Below, in pieces: positions 26,374 to 35,539 of a stretch of 64,000 nt of DNA. Source of the DNA: Pandoraea aquatica (GTDB lineage Bacteria; Pseudomonadota; Gammaproteobacteria; Burkholderiales; Burkholderiaceae); the NCBI RefSeq assembly GCF_902459565.1, contig NZ_CABPSN010000002.1, positions 806,001-870,000 on the forward strand. Reading direction: 5' to 3'. The notes beneath the pieces were generated by a model. The model made no database searches, was not told where the DNA came from, and saw nothing but the letters and a program-made list of their open reading frames with translations. Numbering within the stretch: position 1 is the first letter of the stretch; every line of letters begins with the position of its first letter. The translations under genes and the position numbers were made by a program.

Positions 26374-26409
26374 GGATTAAGCGAATTAAGCGGATTAGGC
26401 GGATTAGGT
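26374..26409. repeat. Four tandem 9-bp repeats in the leader of the DUF2946/TonB operon
   Basis: GGATTAAGC, GAATTAAGC, GGATTAGGC and GGATTAGGT follow one another with no gap. The array starts nine bases upstream of the DUF2946 ATG (reverse strand), where a ribosome site would be expected. It could be a regulator-binding array, a translational control element or a slippage-prone tract. Confidence 0.8.
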
Positions 26410-26483
26410 CCGACTAATCGAATGGACGAAAAATATGGGAATCGCCGGGCGATCGAGCGGATCGGCCCGCGAGAGCGTCCTGT

Positions 26484-26511
26484 GATTACGTCATAAGCTC
26501 ATTACGTAATC
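26484..26511. promoter_or_regulatory. Inverted repeat upstream of the DUF2946/TonB operon
   Basis: GATTACGT and its complement ACGTAATC flank a 12-base spacer, and ATTACGTAAT (26501-26510) is itself palindromic. It is about 120 bp before the DUF2946 start, a normal operator position. A metal-responsive regulator is possible, but no known box is matched with confidence. Confidence 0.45.
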
Positions 26512-26650
26512 AGCTCACCGCGCAGACAAAGACGCGGGCAAGGCGGCTCTCGGGAAAGCAGGCATTGTAGGGGGTCTTGTCGAGGGGCGTAAATGCTTTG
26601 CGTTCTCATGTAGGGACGACGCGACAATTTGCCGCATCGCCCGATGGAAC

Positions 26651-26687
26651 CAAAAAAGGAGCGCCACGGCCCCCCGGCACGTGGCGC
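26651..26687 (-). terminator. Rho-independent terminator of ompW
   Basis: GCGCCAC pairs with GTGGCGC around a GC-rich loop and is followed on the reverse strand by TCCTTTTTT. It lies 14 bases after the ompW stop. Confidence 0.88.
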
Positions 26688-26700
26688 CCCACACCGGATA

Positions 26701-27402
26701 TCAGAACTTCATGCCAACGCCGACGCCGACGATCAGCGGATCGATGTGCAACGTGCCGAGATCAGCACCCGCGAGCGACGTATCGGTCTTCATCCAGATC
26801 TTCTTGATGTCGATGTTGAAGAAGAGGTTTTTCGTCATCTGAATGTCCACACCCGCTTGCAGCGCCGGTCCGACACTGTGGTTCTTGATCGAGATGGGCG
26901 TGCCGCCGGCATTCAGGTTGCTGTTCCAGAAGCGCGTGTAGTTGATGCCCGCGCCAACATAAGGACGCACCTTGCCCGCGTGATTGAAGTGGTATTGCAG
27001 CAGGAGCGTCGGCGGCAGCACGTTCACGCCGCCAAGATGCCCGAGGCTCGATGTGAGTTGATGGCGCGACATGCCGAGAATGAGTTCGACACCCACGTTG
27101 TCGAGAATCATGTACGTGAAGTCGAGTTCCGGCACGATGGCGTTGTTGACGGTGACGCCGAGCGTCGGCAGCACACTGCCGCTCGCATGCGAGTCCGGCA
27201 GGATGCCGATGGCGCGTACGCGCGCGAGGATGTCGCCAGCATAGATGCCCTGCGAACTGTCCTTGATGAAACCGAAGGTCTTAGCGGGGGCCGCGTTGTC
27301 GGCGGCCGGCGCTGCGCTTTGTGCGAATGCAGATGCGCTGAAGAGGGCGGCACCGGTAGCCAGTGCGGCGGCGAGAGCCGTGGCGCCGAGGGAGTGCTTC
27401 AT
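26701..27402 (-). CDS. ompW: OmpW-family outer membrane protein
   Basis: A 233-residue protein with an Ala-rich signal peptide ending in SASAFAQS, then the OmpW pattern: AGDILARVRAIGILPDS, VELILGMSRHQL, LLLQYHFNHAGKVRPYVGAGINYT and the C-terminal IVGVGVGMKF. It forms an eight-stranded barrel with a hydrophobic channel. The start at 27402 places the signal peptide correctly; the longer frame to 27564 is rejected. It is a single gene with its own terminator. OmpW is often under FNR or stress control, but no such site was confirmed here. Confidence 0.92.
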   Translation of the reverse strand: MKHSLGATALAAALATGAALFSASAFAQSAAPAADNAAPAKTFGFIKDSSQGIYAGDILARVRAIGILPDSHASGSVLPTLGVTVNNAIVPELDFTYMILDNVGVELILGMSRHQLTSSLGHLGGVNVLPPTLLLQYHFNHAGKVRPYVGAGINYTRFWNSNLNAGGTPISIKNHSVGPALQAGVDIQMTKNLFFNIDIKKIWMKTDTSLAGADLGTLHIDPLIVGVGVGMKF

Positions 27403-27565
27403 GATGTTGTCCAAAGTCGTGAGTGAGCACGACCGATGGTAGAAGCACGATGCGCCGCGGAACTTGATGCGCGTCAAGCGAGGGACAGCGTGCACGCGTG
27501 ATGCGACAAACTGTCGCGCGCCACGGTTTTGGTAGGATGCGGACTTTGCCACGCATTCCCCCATC

Positions 27566-30160
27566 GTGAAGCGCCCGATTTCGTCGCTGTTTTCTTCGCT
27601 GTTGCATGCCGTTGCCCAAGCGGGCCGGCGGGGTCTTCGCCTCTTGCAACCGCTGTCCCCCTATGCGGCGCGCGCCTGGCATCATCTGCGCCATCCCACG
27701 CGTCGTGGTGTGCTGATCGCCGTGGCGGCGCTGCCTTGCCTGCTTGTCGCTTACACGCTGATCCTGATTCCGTTCACGCCAAGTATTCGCGACATCCGCC
27801 GAGCAAAGGTCGACCAGCCCGCGCAGGTGTTGTCCGCCGACGGGAAGCTGCTGGCCGAGTTCCGGCCGTCGAATCGCGAGTGGGTGGCGTTGAAGGACAT
27901 CTCGCCCAACGTCGTCAAGGCACTGGTGTCCACGGAAGACCATCGCTTTTACGAGCACCACGGCATCGATCTGACGCGCACGGCGGGCGCTGCGCTGCGC
28001 ACGTTCTCCGGCGACCGTCAGGGCGGCTCGACGATCACACAGCAGCTCGCCCGCAATCTGTACCCGGACGACATCGGCCGCGCTCCGACGCTCACGCGCA
28101 AACTCAAGGAAGCAATCACCGCGCTGAAGATCGAGGCGCTTTACACGAAGCCCGAGATTCTCGAGACGTACCTGAACACGGTGCCCTTCCTGTACAACGC
28201 GTATGGCATCGAAATGGCGGCGCGCACGTACTTCGACAAGTCGGCCGACCAGTTGGACGTTGTCGAAGCCGCCACGCTCGTCGGCATGCTCAAGGGCAAC
28301 AGCTATTACAACCCGGTGATCAATCCCGAGCGGGCACTGCAACGCCGTAACACGGTGCTCGCACAGATGGTGAAGTTCGGCGACCTCGACGCGTCGAAGC
28401 TCGCGGCGCTGCAAAAGCGTCCGTTGCGCGTCGACTTCGAACGTCAGACGGAAGAACCGGGGCCCGCACCGCACTTCGCACAGCAATTGCGCAAGTGGCT
28501 GATCGGCTGGGCGGATCGCAACGACTACAACATTTACTCGGACGGTCTGGTGGTGCACACCACCATCGACGCACGCTTGCAGTCGATGGCCACGCAAGCG
28601 CTCACGCGTCAGGCGAATCAGTTGCAGGGCATTGCCGACGCGAACTGGTCGGCACGCGGCGGTTGGCGCGACAGCACGGCACTCGTCCAGTCTTTCGTGC
28701 GCGAGACGGCGGAATACCGCAATGCCGTGGCCGGGGGCGAAGCGCCTGAAGCGGCGATGAAGCGTCTGTTCGCCGACAAGGCGTTCATGCAGAACCTGCG
28801 CACGACGAAGACCCGCGTTCAAGCCGGGTTCCTCGCCATCGATCCGCGTACCGGCGAAATCCGTGCGTGGGTCGGCAGCCGCGACTTCACGACCGATCCG
28901 TTCGATCACGTGCAGCAGGCGCGGCGTCAGCCGGGTTCGACGTTCAAGCCGTTCGTGTACGGGGCGGCCTTCGTCAAGGGGCGCAAGCCGGATGACACCA
29001 TCGTCGACCAGGTGGTGGAGATTCCGCTCGCGGGCGGCGAAATCTGGCGACCCAGCGACGACACCGCGCCGACCAACAAGCCGATGAAGCTCGCCGACGC
29101 GCTGGCACAATCGCGCAACACCGTCACGGCGCAGTTGATGCAGGACGTCGGGCCGTCGCGTGTGGTCGGGCTCGCACGCGCAATGGGTGTGCGCGAGAGC
29201 AAGCTCGATGCGGTGCCGTCGCTGGCACTGGGCACAAGCCCCGTCTCGCTCAAGGAGATGGTGGCGGCCTACGGCACGATCGCAGACGGCGGCGAGTATC
29301 GCGAGCCGACGATGGTCACGGAGATCACGAACAGCGAAGGCGAAGTGCTGGCGACGTTCTCGCCCGCGCGGCCCGAACGCGCACTCTCGGAGAACGACGA
29401 TTACACGCTGCTCGACACCATGCGCGGTGTCATCAATCGCGGCACAGGCAATGCGATTCGCACGCGCTTCGGTATTCGGGCCGATGTCGCGGGCAAGACC
29501 GGTACGACGCAGGACAATGCAGACGGCTGGTTCATTTTGATGCAGCCGCAACTAGTGGCAGGCGCATGGGTCGGTTTCAACGACAGCCGCATCACGTTGC
29601 GAAGCGATTACTGGGGGCAGGGCGCACACAGTGCATTGCCGATTGTCGGGGATGTCTTCTCGCGTGCGTTGCGCGCGAAGGTCATCGACGGCAGTGCGAA
29701 GTTCGAAGCGCCGGACAATCATCACTGGTACAGCGACTGGTGGACGCGCGCCTCGGACTGGGTGACGGGTCTCTTCGCCAGTAAGCCGGAGCCCAAACCC
29801 AAAGCGCCGGTGAAGCGTCAGGCACCGTCGCCCGCACCGGCCCCTGCGCCGTCGGTCTCGACGCCGGATGCGGCGAGCGACAGCGGCCCGCTGCCGGTGC
29901 CGGTCGCATCGGCCGTGCTCGCTCAGCCGCAATACACGCAACCCGCCGCGCAACCCGCAAGCGCCTCACAAGGCACGACCATCCCGGGCGTGCCCGGCGA
30001 GTGGAACGGCCCGGGCGGTTCGTCTGGGACGGGGTCAGGCGGGGCATCGGTGCCAGTCACGCCGTCGGTGCCGTCCGGCCCCTCAACGACGCCTGGCGGG
30101 ATCATGCTGTCCCCGTCGCCCGCACCACAAAGCCCGCCGCCGTCTACCCCAGCACAGTAA
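27566..30160 (+). CDS. Class A penicillin-binding protein (bifunctional PBP1-type)
   Basis: The 864-residue protein has one N-terminal membrane segment (about residues 48-68), a GT51 glycosyltransferase domain with catalytic E124 in STEDHRFYEHHGID and GGSTITQQLARNLY, and a transpeptidase domain with S458 in GSTFKP, SRN in AQSRNTVTA and K644 in AGKTGTT. The last 110 residues are Pro/Ser/Thr/Gly rich and probably disordered. It polymerises and crosslinks peptidoglycan in the periplasm. It closely follows, divergently, the ompW gene. The low-complexity tail makes it longer than typical PBP1A. Confidence 0.92.
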   Translation: MKRPISSLFSSLLHAVAQAGRRGLRLLQPLSPYAARAWHHLRHPTRRGVLIAVAALPCLLVAYTLILIPFTPSIRDIRRAKVDQPAQVLSADGKLLAEFRPSNREWVALKDISPNVVKALVSTEDHRFYEHHGIDLTRTAGAALRTFSGDRQGGSTITQQLARNLYPDDIGRAPTLTRKLKEAITALKIEALYTKPEILETYLNTVPFLYNAYGIEMAARTYFDKSADQLDVVEAATLVGMLKGNSYYNPVINPERALQRRNTVLAQMVKFGDLDASKLAALQKRPLRVDFERQTEEPGPAPHFAQQLRKWLIGWADRNDYNIYSDGLVVHTTIDARLQSMATQALTRQANQLQGIADANWSARGGWRDSTALVQSFVRETAEYRNAVAGGEAPEAAMKRLFADKAFMQNLRTTKTRVQAGFLAIDPRTGEIRAWVGSRDFTTDPFDHVQQARRQPGSTFKPFVYGAAFVKGRKPDDTIVDQVVEIPLAGGEIWRPSDDTAPTNKPMKLADALAQSRNTVTAQLMQDVGPSRVVGLARAMGVRESKLDAVPSLALGTSPVSLKEMVAAYGTIADGGEYREPTMVTEITNSEGEVLATFSPARPERALSENDDYTLLDTMRGVINRGTGNAIRTRFGIRADVAGKTGTTQDNADGWFILMQPQLVAGAWVGFNDSRITLRSDYWGQGAHSALPIVGDVFSRALRAKVIDGSAKFEAPDNHHWYSDWWTRASDWVTGLFASKPEPKPKAPVKRQAPSPAPAPAPSVSTPDAASDSGPLPVPVASAVLAQPQYTQPAAQPASASQGTTIPGVPGEWNGPGGSSGTGSGGASVPVTPSVPSGPSTTPGGIMLSPSPAPQSPPPSTPAQ

Positions 30161-30262
30161 CGTCGACATTGGATGGGCAAGTCCGCAGGACGAGTCCATC
30201 CGACCCTCTCTCAGCCAACCGTCTCCTGCCTCATAGGCTCGGTGTCCGCCGGGCCAATTTCC

Positions 30263-30331
30263 CATAACAGTTATGCGACTTTCTCATGACTGGCGCGTCA
30301 TGGCTTGCGCTATATTCATAACAATATAGCG
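30263..30331. promoter_or_regulatory. Three inverted repeats upstream of a LysR gene
   Basis: Within 70 bases lie CATAACAGTTATG (30263-30275), CATGAC/GTCATG with a 6-base spacer (30285-30302), and CGCTATATT with its complement AATATAGCG around CATAAC (30308-30331). All are exact. They precede the LysR start at 30403 and probably form an operator array for autoregulation. Confidence 0.55.
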
Positions 30332-30402
30332 GTGACGGCAGGTGTCGCCCGCAGCATCGGCATCACCTCTGGTGCCGATGACAAGAGGAGGGGACGCAAG
30401 CC

Positions 30403-31314
30403 ATGTTCATCCGGCAACTGAGCTATCTCGTGGCGCTGTCGCAGGCGCAGCACTTTCGTCGCGCGGCGGAGCTGTGCAACGTGTCGCAACCGACACTCTC
30501 CGGCGCGATCCGTAGCATCGAGGAAGAGTTCGGCCTGCCGATCGTGCGACGCGGACGCCGTTTCGAGGGCTTCACGCCGGAGGGCGAACGGGTGTTAGCG
30601 TGGGCGCGTCAGGTGCTGGCGGACTGCGAGGGCTTGCGTCAGGAGGCCAGTGCGAGCCGCCGCGAAGTCACCGGATGTCTGCGTATCGGCGCAATCCCCA
30701 CCGCGTTGCCGCTTGTCCCGCTGCTCACCGACGCGTGTCTGCGCGAGTTCCCCGGCATGCGGCATGAGGTCTACACGCTCTCTGCGACGCAAGCGTTGCG
30801 TCAACTCTCCGAACTCGATCTGGACGTCGGCCTGAGTTATCTCGACGATCCCCGTCTGCGCGAATTCGAAACCATCTCCCTGTTCCGCGAGCGCTACGTG
30901 CTGATCGCGCGCGACGAGTCAGCGCTCTCGGGCAGCACGTCGCTGTCGTGGCACGAGGCGGCGAAGCTGCCGTTGTGTCTGCTCACCGGCAATATGCAGT
31001 GCCGTCAGGGGATCGATGCAGCGCTGGCGCGCGCGGGCACGTCGGCGTCGCCGCGTGTGGAGACGGATTCGCTCATGGCGCTGTACGCGCACGTGCGCTG
31101 CGCGGGGCTTTTCAGCATCGTGCCGCACAGCGTGCTGTGTCTGGCGGAGATGCGCGACGAGTTGCACGCCGTGCCGCTGCAACCGGCGCTGCATCGCGAG
31201 ATCGGTCTCATTCTGCGCGAGCGGTTACCTCGTCCGCCACTGCTGGACGCCGCCATCGCCGCTTTCCGTTCTGTGGATCTGCAAACCCGACTGGATGCGT
31301 TGCTGCCTGCCTAG
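30403..31314 (+). CDS. LysR-family transcriptional regulator
   Basis: A 303-residue LysR protein beginning MFIRQLSYLVALSQAQHFRRA, with recognition helix QPTLSGAIRSIEEE and an effector domain from about residue 90. It resembles regulators found near formate dehydrogenase genes in Burkholderiales, and an NAD-dependent formate dehydrogenase does lie 1.8 kb downstream; any link is weak inference. The start follows a purine-rich AAGAGGAGG about ten bases upstream. Confidence 0.9.
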   Translation: MFIRQLSYLVALSQAQHFRRAAELCNVSQPTLSGAIRSIEEEFGLPIVRRGRRFEGFTPEGERVLAWARQVLADCEGLRQEASASRREVTGCLRIGAIPTALPLVPLLTDACLREFPGMRHEVYTLSATQALRQLSELDLDVGLSYLDDPRLREFETISLFRERYVLIARDESALSGSTSLSWHEAAKLPLCLLTGNMQCRQGIDAALARAGTSASPRVETDSLMALYAHVRCAGLFSIVPHSVLCLAEMRDELHAVPLQPALHREIGLILRERLPRPPLLDAAIAAFRSVDLQTRLDALLPA

Positions 31315-31375
31315 CACTGCCCGCACGGCTCGCGTCGGCCCATCCCACCCCGCCTGCGCGGCATACAATGCCGCC

Positions 31376-31882
31376 ATGACCCTACAGCTCCGAAACGAAA
31401 CCGCTGTCGACGTCGACGCCATCGAAGCGTTGACCGTCGCCGCCTTTCAATATGCCCCGCACACCGCCCATACCGAACAGTTCATCGTCGCAGCGTTGCG
31501 TCGCGCCGGACAACTGAGCGTATCGCTCGTCGCAGAGGATCGAGGCGTCATTGTGGGTCACGTGGCGATTTCTCCTGTCACGATCAGCGATGGTGCCCGA
31601 GGTTGGTACGGCCTCGGGCCGATCTCCGTCGCTCCTGAGCGTCAGGGCGAGGGCATTGGCAGCCAGCTCATGCACGCGGCGCTCGACGCGCTTCGTCGAC
31701 TCGATGCAGCCGGTTGCGTCGTGCTGGGTGAGCCGTCCTATTACGGTCGGTTCGGTTTCCGCGCAGACCCGTCGCTGTGTTTGCCAGGCGTGCCCGCCGA
31801 GTATTTTCAGATGACGCATTTCGACGGCCCGCTGCCGAGCGGCACGGTCGCGTACCACGACGCGTTCAACGCCACCGCCTGA
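31376..31882 (+). CDS. GNAT-family N-acetyltransferase (YhbS-like)
   Basis: A 168-residue protein with the GNAT acetyl-CoA loop (RQGEGIGSQLMHAALDAL, after VAPE) and a YhbS-like core (VGHVAISPVTI, GWYGLGPISVAP, CVVLGEPSYYGRFGF). The ATG at 31376 gives a normal domain start; the longer frame extends into the LysR gene in another phase. It is 61 bases after the LysR gene, possibly cotranscribed. The acceptor is unknown. Confidence 0.9.
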   Translation: MTLQLRNETAVDVDAIEALTVAAFQYAPHTAHTEQFIVAALRRAGQLSVSLVAEDRGVIVGHVAISPVTISDGARGWYGLGPISVAPERQGEGIGSQLMHAALDALRRLDAAGCVVLGEPSYYGRFGFRADPSLCLPGVPAEYFQMTHFDGPLPSGTVAYHDAFNATA

Positions 31883-32055
31883 GCCTTCTTACGCGCGCAC
31901 CGGCACGTGATTGCGCAAAAATCCCTTGACCTAAAGTCGACTTGAATTGCCACACTGCATGACATGCGCCATGCCGGGTGACGTTCGGGACATCGTGGGG
32001 ATCGACTGACGTCCGGTTGGCATGCGCCTCCATCGTGTCGACATGAGGGATGCCA

Positions 32056-32919
32056 ATGACCGGAAACGCCAATCACGATCAGTCCGAACTATGGAACGGC
32101 CGTTCGGGCAGTGCATGGGTAGACAACCGTGCCGCACTCGACCAGATGTTCGTGCCGCTCGCGAGGTTTCTCATCGACCGCGCGCGCGACGTCGCGCGAC
32201 ACACGCCTTCGGGGCGCTTGCTTGACGTCGGATGCGGCACCGGTGGCACCACGCTCGCCATGTCCACCGCGCTGGGCCATCCCTGGCAACTCACGGGGGG
32301 CGACATCTCCGCACCGATGATCGAGACGGCACGCACGCGCGCGGCGAACGCTCGCGCACCGGTCGAATTTCTTTGCGCCGACGTGCAGACGCACGTATTT
32401 CCGCAAGCTCACTTCGATCTCATCGTCTCCCGACTCGGCGTCATGTTCTTCGACGACCCGGTTGCCGCGTTCGCCAATCTGCGCGCGTCGGCCCGCCCGG
32501 GGGCGGCGCTCCACACGCTTGTGTGGCGAGGGCCGTCGGAAAATCCGTTCATGACCGTGGCCGAGCGCGCCGCCGCGCCGCTGTTGTCAAACTTGCCGCC
32601 CCGACAGCCTGGCGCGCCAGGGCAGTTCGGCTTCGCGGATCGGGAGCGCGTCGCGAGCATCTTGTCTTCGGCAGGGTGGGAGGACGTTCGGCTTGAGTCT
32701 GTGCACTTCGATTGCTCATTCGCGCAGGCCGACTTGCGCGATTACGCGTCGCGGCTCGGGCCGGTGGGACTGGCGCTGGCAGGTCTCGATCCGGAAAAGC
32801 GGGAGCGCATCGTAGACGCCATCGTCGAGGCCTACGCGCCATTCGTCGCGCAGGGCGAGGTGCGCTTCACCTCGGCGTGCTGGCACCTGTCGGCGCGCGC
32901 ACCGTCCGGCGACGTCTGA
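32056..32919 (+). CDS. SAM-dependent methyltransferase, class I
   Basis: A 287-residue Rossmann-fold methyltransferase with motif I LLDVGCGTGGTTLA, motif II region LTGGDISAPMIETARTRA, and post-motif DLIVSRLGVMFFDDP. The ATG at 32056 has GAGGGA five bases upstream and is preferred over the nearby ATG at 32050. The substrate is unknown; small-molecule or ubiquinone-type acceptors are possible. It precedes the formate dehydrogenase gene by 183 bases. Confidence 0.87.
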   Translation: MTGNANHDQSELWNGRSGSAWVDNRAALDQMFVPLARFLIDRARDVARHTPSGRLLDVGCGTGGTTLAMSTALGHPWQLTGGDISAPMIETARTRAANARAPVEFLCADVQTHVFPQAHFDLIVSRLGVMFFDDPVAAFANLRASARPGAALHTLVWRGPSENPFMTVAERAAAPLLSNLPPRQPGAPGQFGFADRERVASILSSAGWEDVRLESVHFDCSFAQADLRDYASRLGPVGLALAGLDPEKRERIVDAIVEAYAPFVAQGEVRFTSACWHLSARAPSGDV

Positions 32920-33102
32920 CGTCATCGCACTTCAGGCACATCGCTTTGATAGGTCTCACCGATCAACCGATCGACCGGAACGATTTTCCAGACGAAACGC
33001 ATACACCGATCATTGGCCTCAATGCAGCGACACCAACGACGTCAACGACGCCAGCGTCGCCAAGCAGACATCTTGCAGATAACCATTCAGGAGTGAGACA
33101 CC

Positions 33103-34308
33103 ATGGCCAAGATTGTTTGTGTACTGTACGACGACCCCGTTACCGGCTACCCGAAGACCTACGCCCGCGACGATCTGCCGAAGATCGAGTGCTACCCCGA
33201 CGGCCAGACGCTGCCCACGCCGCGTGCCATCGACTTCCAGCCGGGCGCATTGCTCGGTAGCGTGTCGGGCGAACTGGGCCTGCGCAAGTACCTCGAATCG
33301 AACGGCCACGAACTCGTCGTGACGTCGAGCAAAGACGGCGACAACAGCGTGCTCGACCGCGAACTGGCGGACGCCGAAATCGTGATCTCGCAACCGTTCT
33401 GGCCCGCCTACATGACGGCCGAGCGCATCAAGCGTGCGAAGAAGCTGAAGATGATCGTGACCGCCGGTATCGGCTCGGACCACACCGATCTGCAAGCCGC
33501 GATGGAACACGGCATCACCGTTGCGGAAGTGACGTACTGCAACAGCAACAGCGTGGCCGAACACGTGATGATGACGACGCTGGCGCTGGTGCGAAACTAC
33601 CTGCCGTCGTACCAATGGGTGCTCAAGGGGGGCTGGAACATCGCCGACTGCGTCGAGCGTTCGTACGATCTGGAAGGCATGCATGTGGGCACGGTGGCGG
33701 CTGGGCGTATCGGCCTGCGCGTGCTGCGTCTGATGAAGCCGTTCGGCACGCATCTGCACTACCTCGATCGTCACCGTCTGCCGGAATCGGTCGAGAAGGA
33801 ACTCAACCTCACGCACCACACGAGCCTCGAAAGCCTCGCCAAGGTGTGCGACGTGGTCACACTGAACTGCCCGCTGCACCCGGAAACGGAGCACATGATC
33901 AACGCCGACAGCCTGAAGCACTTCAAGCGCGGCGCGTACCTGATCAACACGGCACGCGGCAAGCTGTGCGATCGCGACGCCGTTGCGGCAGCGCTCGAAA
34001 GCGGCCAGCTCGCGGGCTACGGCGGCGACGTCTGGTTCCCGCAACCGGCACCGGCCGATCACCCGTGGCGCCGCATGCCGCACCACGGCATGACCCCGCA
34101 CATTTCGGGCACGAGCCTGTCGGCGCAGACGCGTTACGCCGCCGGTACGCGAGAAATTCTGGAGTGCTACTTCGAGAACCGTCCGATCCGCAACGAGTAC
34201 CTGATCGTGCAGAACGGCAAGCTCGCCGGTGTGGGCGCGCACTCGTACAGCGCAGGCAATGCTACGGGCGGTTCGGAAGAAGCCGCTCGCTTCAAGAAGT
34301 CGGCCTGA
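33103..34308 (+). CDS. NAD-dependent formate dehydrogenase (D-2-hydroxyacid dehydrogenase family)
   Basis: A 401-residue, single-subunit, cofactor-free enzyme that oxidises formate to CO2 with NAD+. It matches the Pseudomonas-type FDH in length and motifs: nucleotide-binding GTVAAGRIGLRVLRL, substrate-site R285 in NTARGK and the paired H333 in MTPHISGTS. It is cytoplasmic. Formate may come from oxalate, C1 compounds or aromatic demethylation. It stands alone with its own terminator. Confidence 0.96.
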   Translation: MAKIVCVLYDDPVTGYPKTYARDDLPKIECYPDGQTLPTPRAIDFQPGALLGSVSGELGLRKYLESNGHELVVTSSKDGDNSVLDRELADAEIVISQPFWPAYMTAERIKRAKKLKMIVTAGIGSDHTDLQAAMEHGITVAEVTYCNSNSVAEHVMMTTLALVRNYLPSYQWVLKGGWNIADCVERSYDLEGMHVGTVAAGRIGLRVLRLMKPFGTHLHYLDRHRLPESVEKELNLTHHTSLESLAKVCDVVTLNCPLHPETEHMINADSLKHFKRGAYLINTARGKLCDRDAVAAALESGQLAGYGGDVWFPQPAPADHPWRRMPHHGMTPHISGTSLSAQTRYAAGTREILECYFENRPIRNEYLIVQNGKLAGVGAHSYSAGNATGGSEEAARFKKSA

Positions 34309-34455
34309 TGCCCTTCATGCGTGAGCATCAGTCTTGCTGATTCACCGCAGTAACGTTGTTCCGGAAGTTCTTTTGCAGTTCCTGGCTGTACCCGCCGGGT
34401 CGTCGGTCCGACGCCCAGCGGGGTAGTACCTCCTCGTGCAACATCGCGATCTCAA

Positions 34456-34490
34456 ACCGGTGCGTCGTCCAGGTGCACCGGTCTTTTTTT
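34456..34490 (+). terminator. Rho-independent terminator of the formate dehydrogenase gene
   Basis: ACCGGTGC pairs with GCACCGGT around an 11-base loop and is followed by CTTTTTTT. It lies 148 bases after the stop, leaving a long 3' untranslated region that includes a smaller GGG/CCC-closed hairpin near 34397-34418. Confidence 0.9.
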
Positions 34491-34521
34491 ATGACATCAC
34501 GGGTCGCACGTCACCTCATGC

Positions 34522-35241
34522 TCAGGCAGGGCGCTTCGGAATCTCCAGCCCGCGAATCACCGCAGGACGCGCCACGAATGCGCCCAGCGCGCGCTGCACG
34601 TTCTTGAACTGATCGAAGCCGACGAGATCGCCCGCCTCGTAGAAGCCGACCAGGTTACGAACCCACGGGAACGTGGCGATATCGGCGATGGTGTATTCGT
34701 CGCCCATCAACCATTGATGGTCCGCCAGACGCGCATCGAGTACCGCGAGCAGACGCTTCGACTCGGCGACGTAACGGTCGCGCGGACGCTTGTCCTCGTA
34801 GTCCTTGCCTGCAAACTTGTTGAAGAAGCCCAATTGGCCGAACATCGGACCGATGCCGCCCATCTGGAACATCACCCATTGCAGCGTCTCATAACGCGCG
34901 GCCGGATCGACGGGCAGCAGCTTGCCGGTCTTCTCGGCGAGGTACCAGAGGATCGCGCCCGACTCGAACAGCGGCAGCGGCTTGCCGCCGGGACCGTTCG
35001 GATCGAGGATCGCGGGAATCTTGTTGTTCGGGTTGAGCGAGAGGAATTCCGGCGTGAGCTGATCGTTGGTCTGGAAGTTCACCAGATGCACTTCGTACGG
35101 CAGCCCGATTTCTTCGAGCATGATCGACACCTTCACCCCATTGGGCGTAGGCAGCGAATACAGTTGCAGGCGTTCCGGGTGCGCGGCAGGCCACTTGCGC
35201 GTGATCGGAAACTGGGACAACTCGGCGGATTGATCGGACAT
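34522..35241 (-). CDS. Glutathione S-transferase, Nu class (YfcG/YghU-like)
   Basis: A 239-residue protein with the Nu-class thioredoxin domain (LQLYSLPTPNGVKVSIMLEE, NPNNKIPAILDPNG, LFESGAILWYLAE) and C-terminal helical domain (MFQMGGIGPMFGQLGFF, GDEYTIADIATFPWVRN). Family members act as glutathione-dependent disulfide-bond reductases. The start at 35241 (MSDQSAELSQF) is chosen as the nearest ATG before the domain. Confidence 0.93.
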   Translation of the reverse strand: MSDQSAELSQFPITRKWPAAHPERLQLYSLPTPNGVKVSIMLEEIGLPYEVHLVNFQTNDQLTPEFLSLNPNNKIPAILDPNGPGGKPLPLFESGAILWYLAEKTGKLLPVDPAARYETLQWVMFQMGGIGPMFGQLGFFNKFAGKDYEDKRPRDRYVAESKRLLAVLDARLADHQWLMGDEYTIADIATFPWVRNLVGFYEAGDLVGFDQFKNVQRALGAFVARPAVIRGLEIPKRPA

Positions 35242-35539
35242 GGGGATCGACGCATTCGGGATGAGCGGCCAACAGCGCCGCGGGACGCCCAATATAACGC
35301 CAAGTGTGCGGACGTGCTGGCGCGTGCACCATCGACGTCGTGGCGTGCACCGCAGTAGTGCCGGACACCGAACGGCCCGTACTTCATGACAGCCATAGGA
35401 CAGGTTTCGTGAATGTCCCTCACGCGCTCATCAAAAAAACTCACCTTGCAACGGCGCTCATCGACGCCTTAAATTAAAACCCCTCGCTCGCACCGGCCCT
35501 TCTGTTGGTGCACGAACTTTCCTCTCAAAGGATGACACT

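Noticed and set aside
34330-34455. Riboswitch before the reverse-strand GST gene or after formate dehydrogenase.
   Set aside because: The region is downstream of both genes, since they converge, so it cannot be a 5' regulatory leader.
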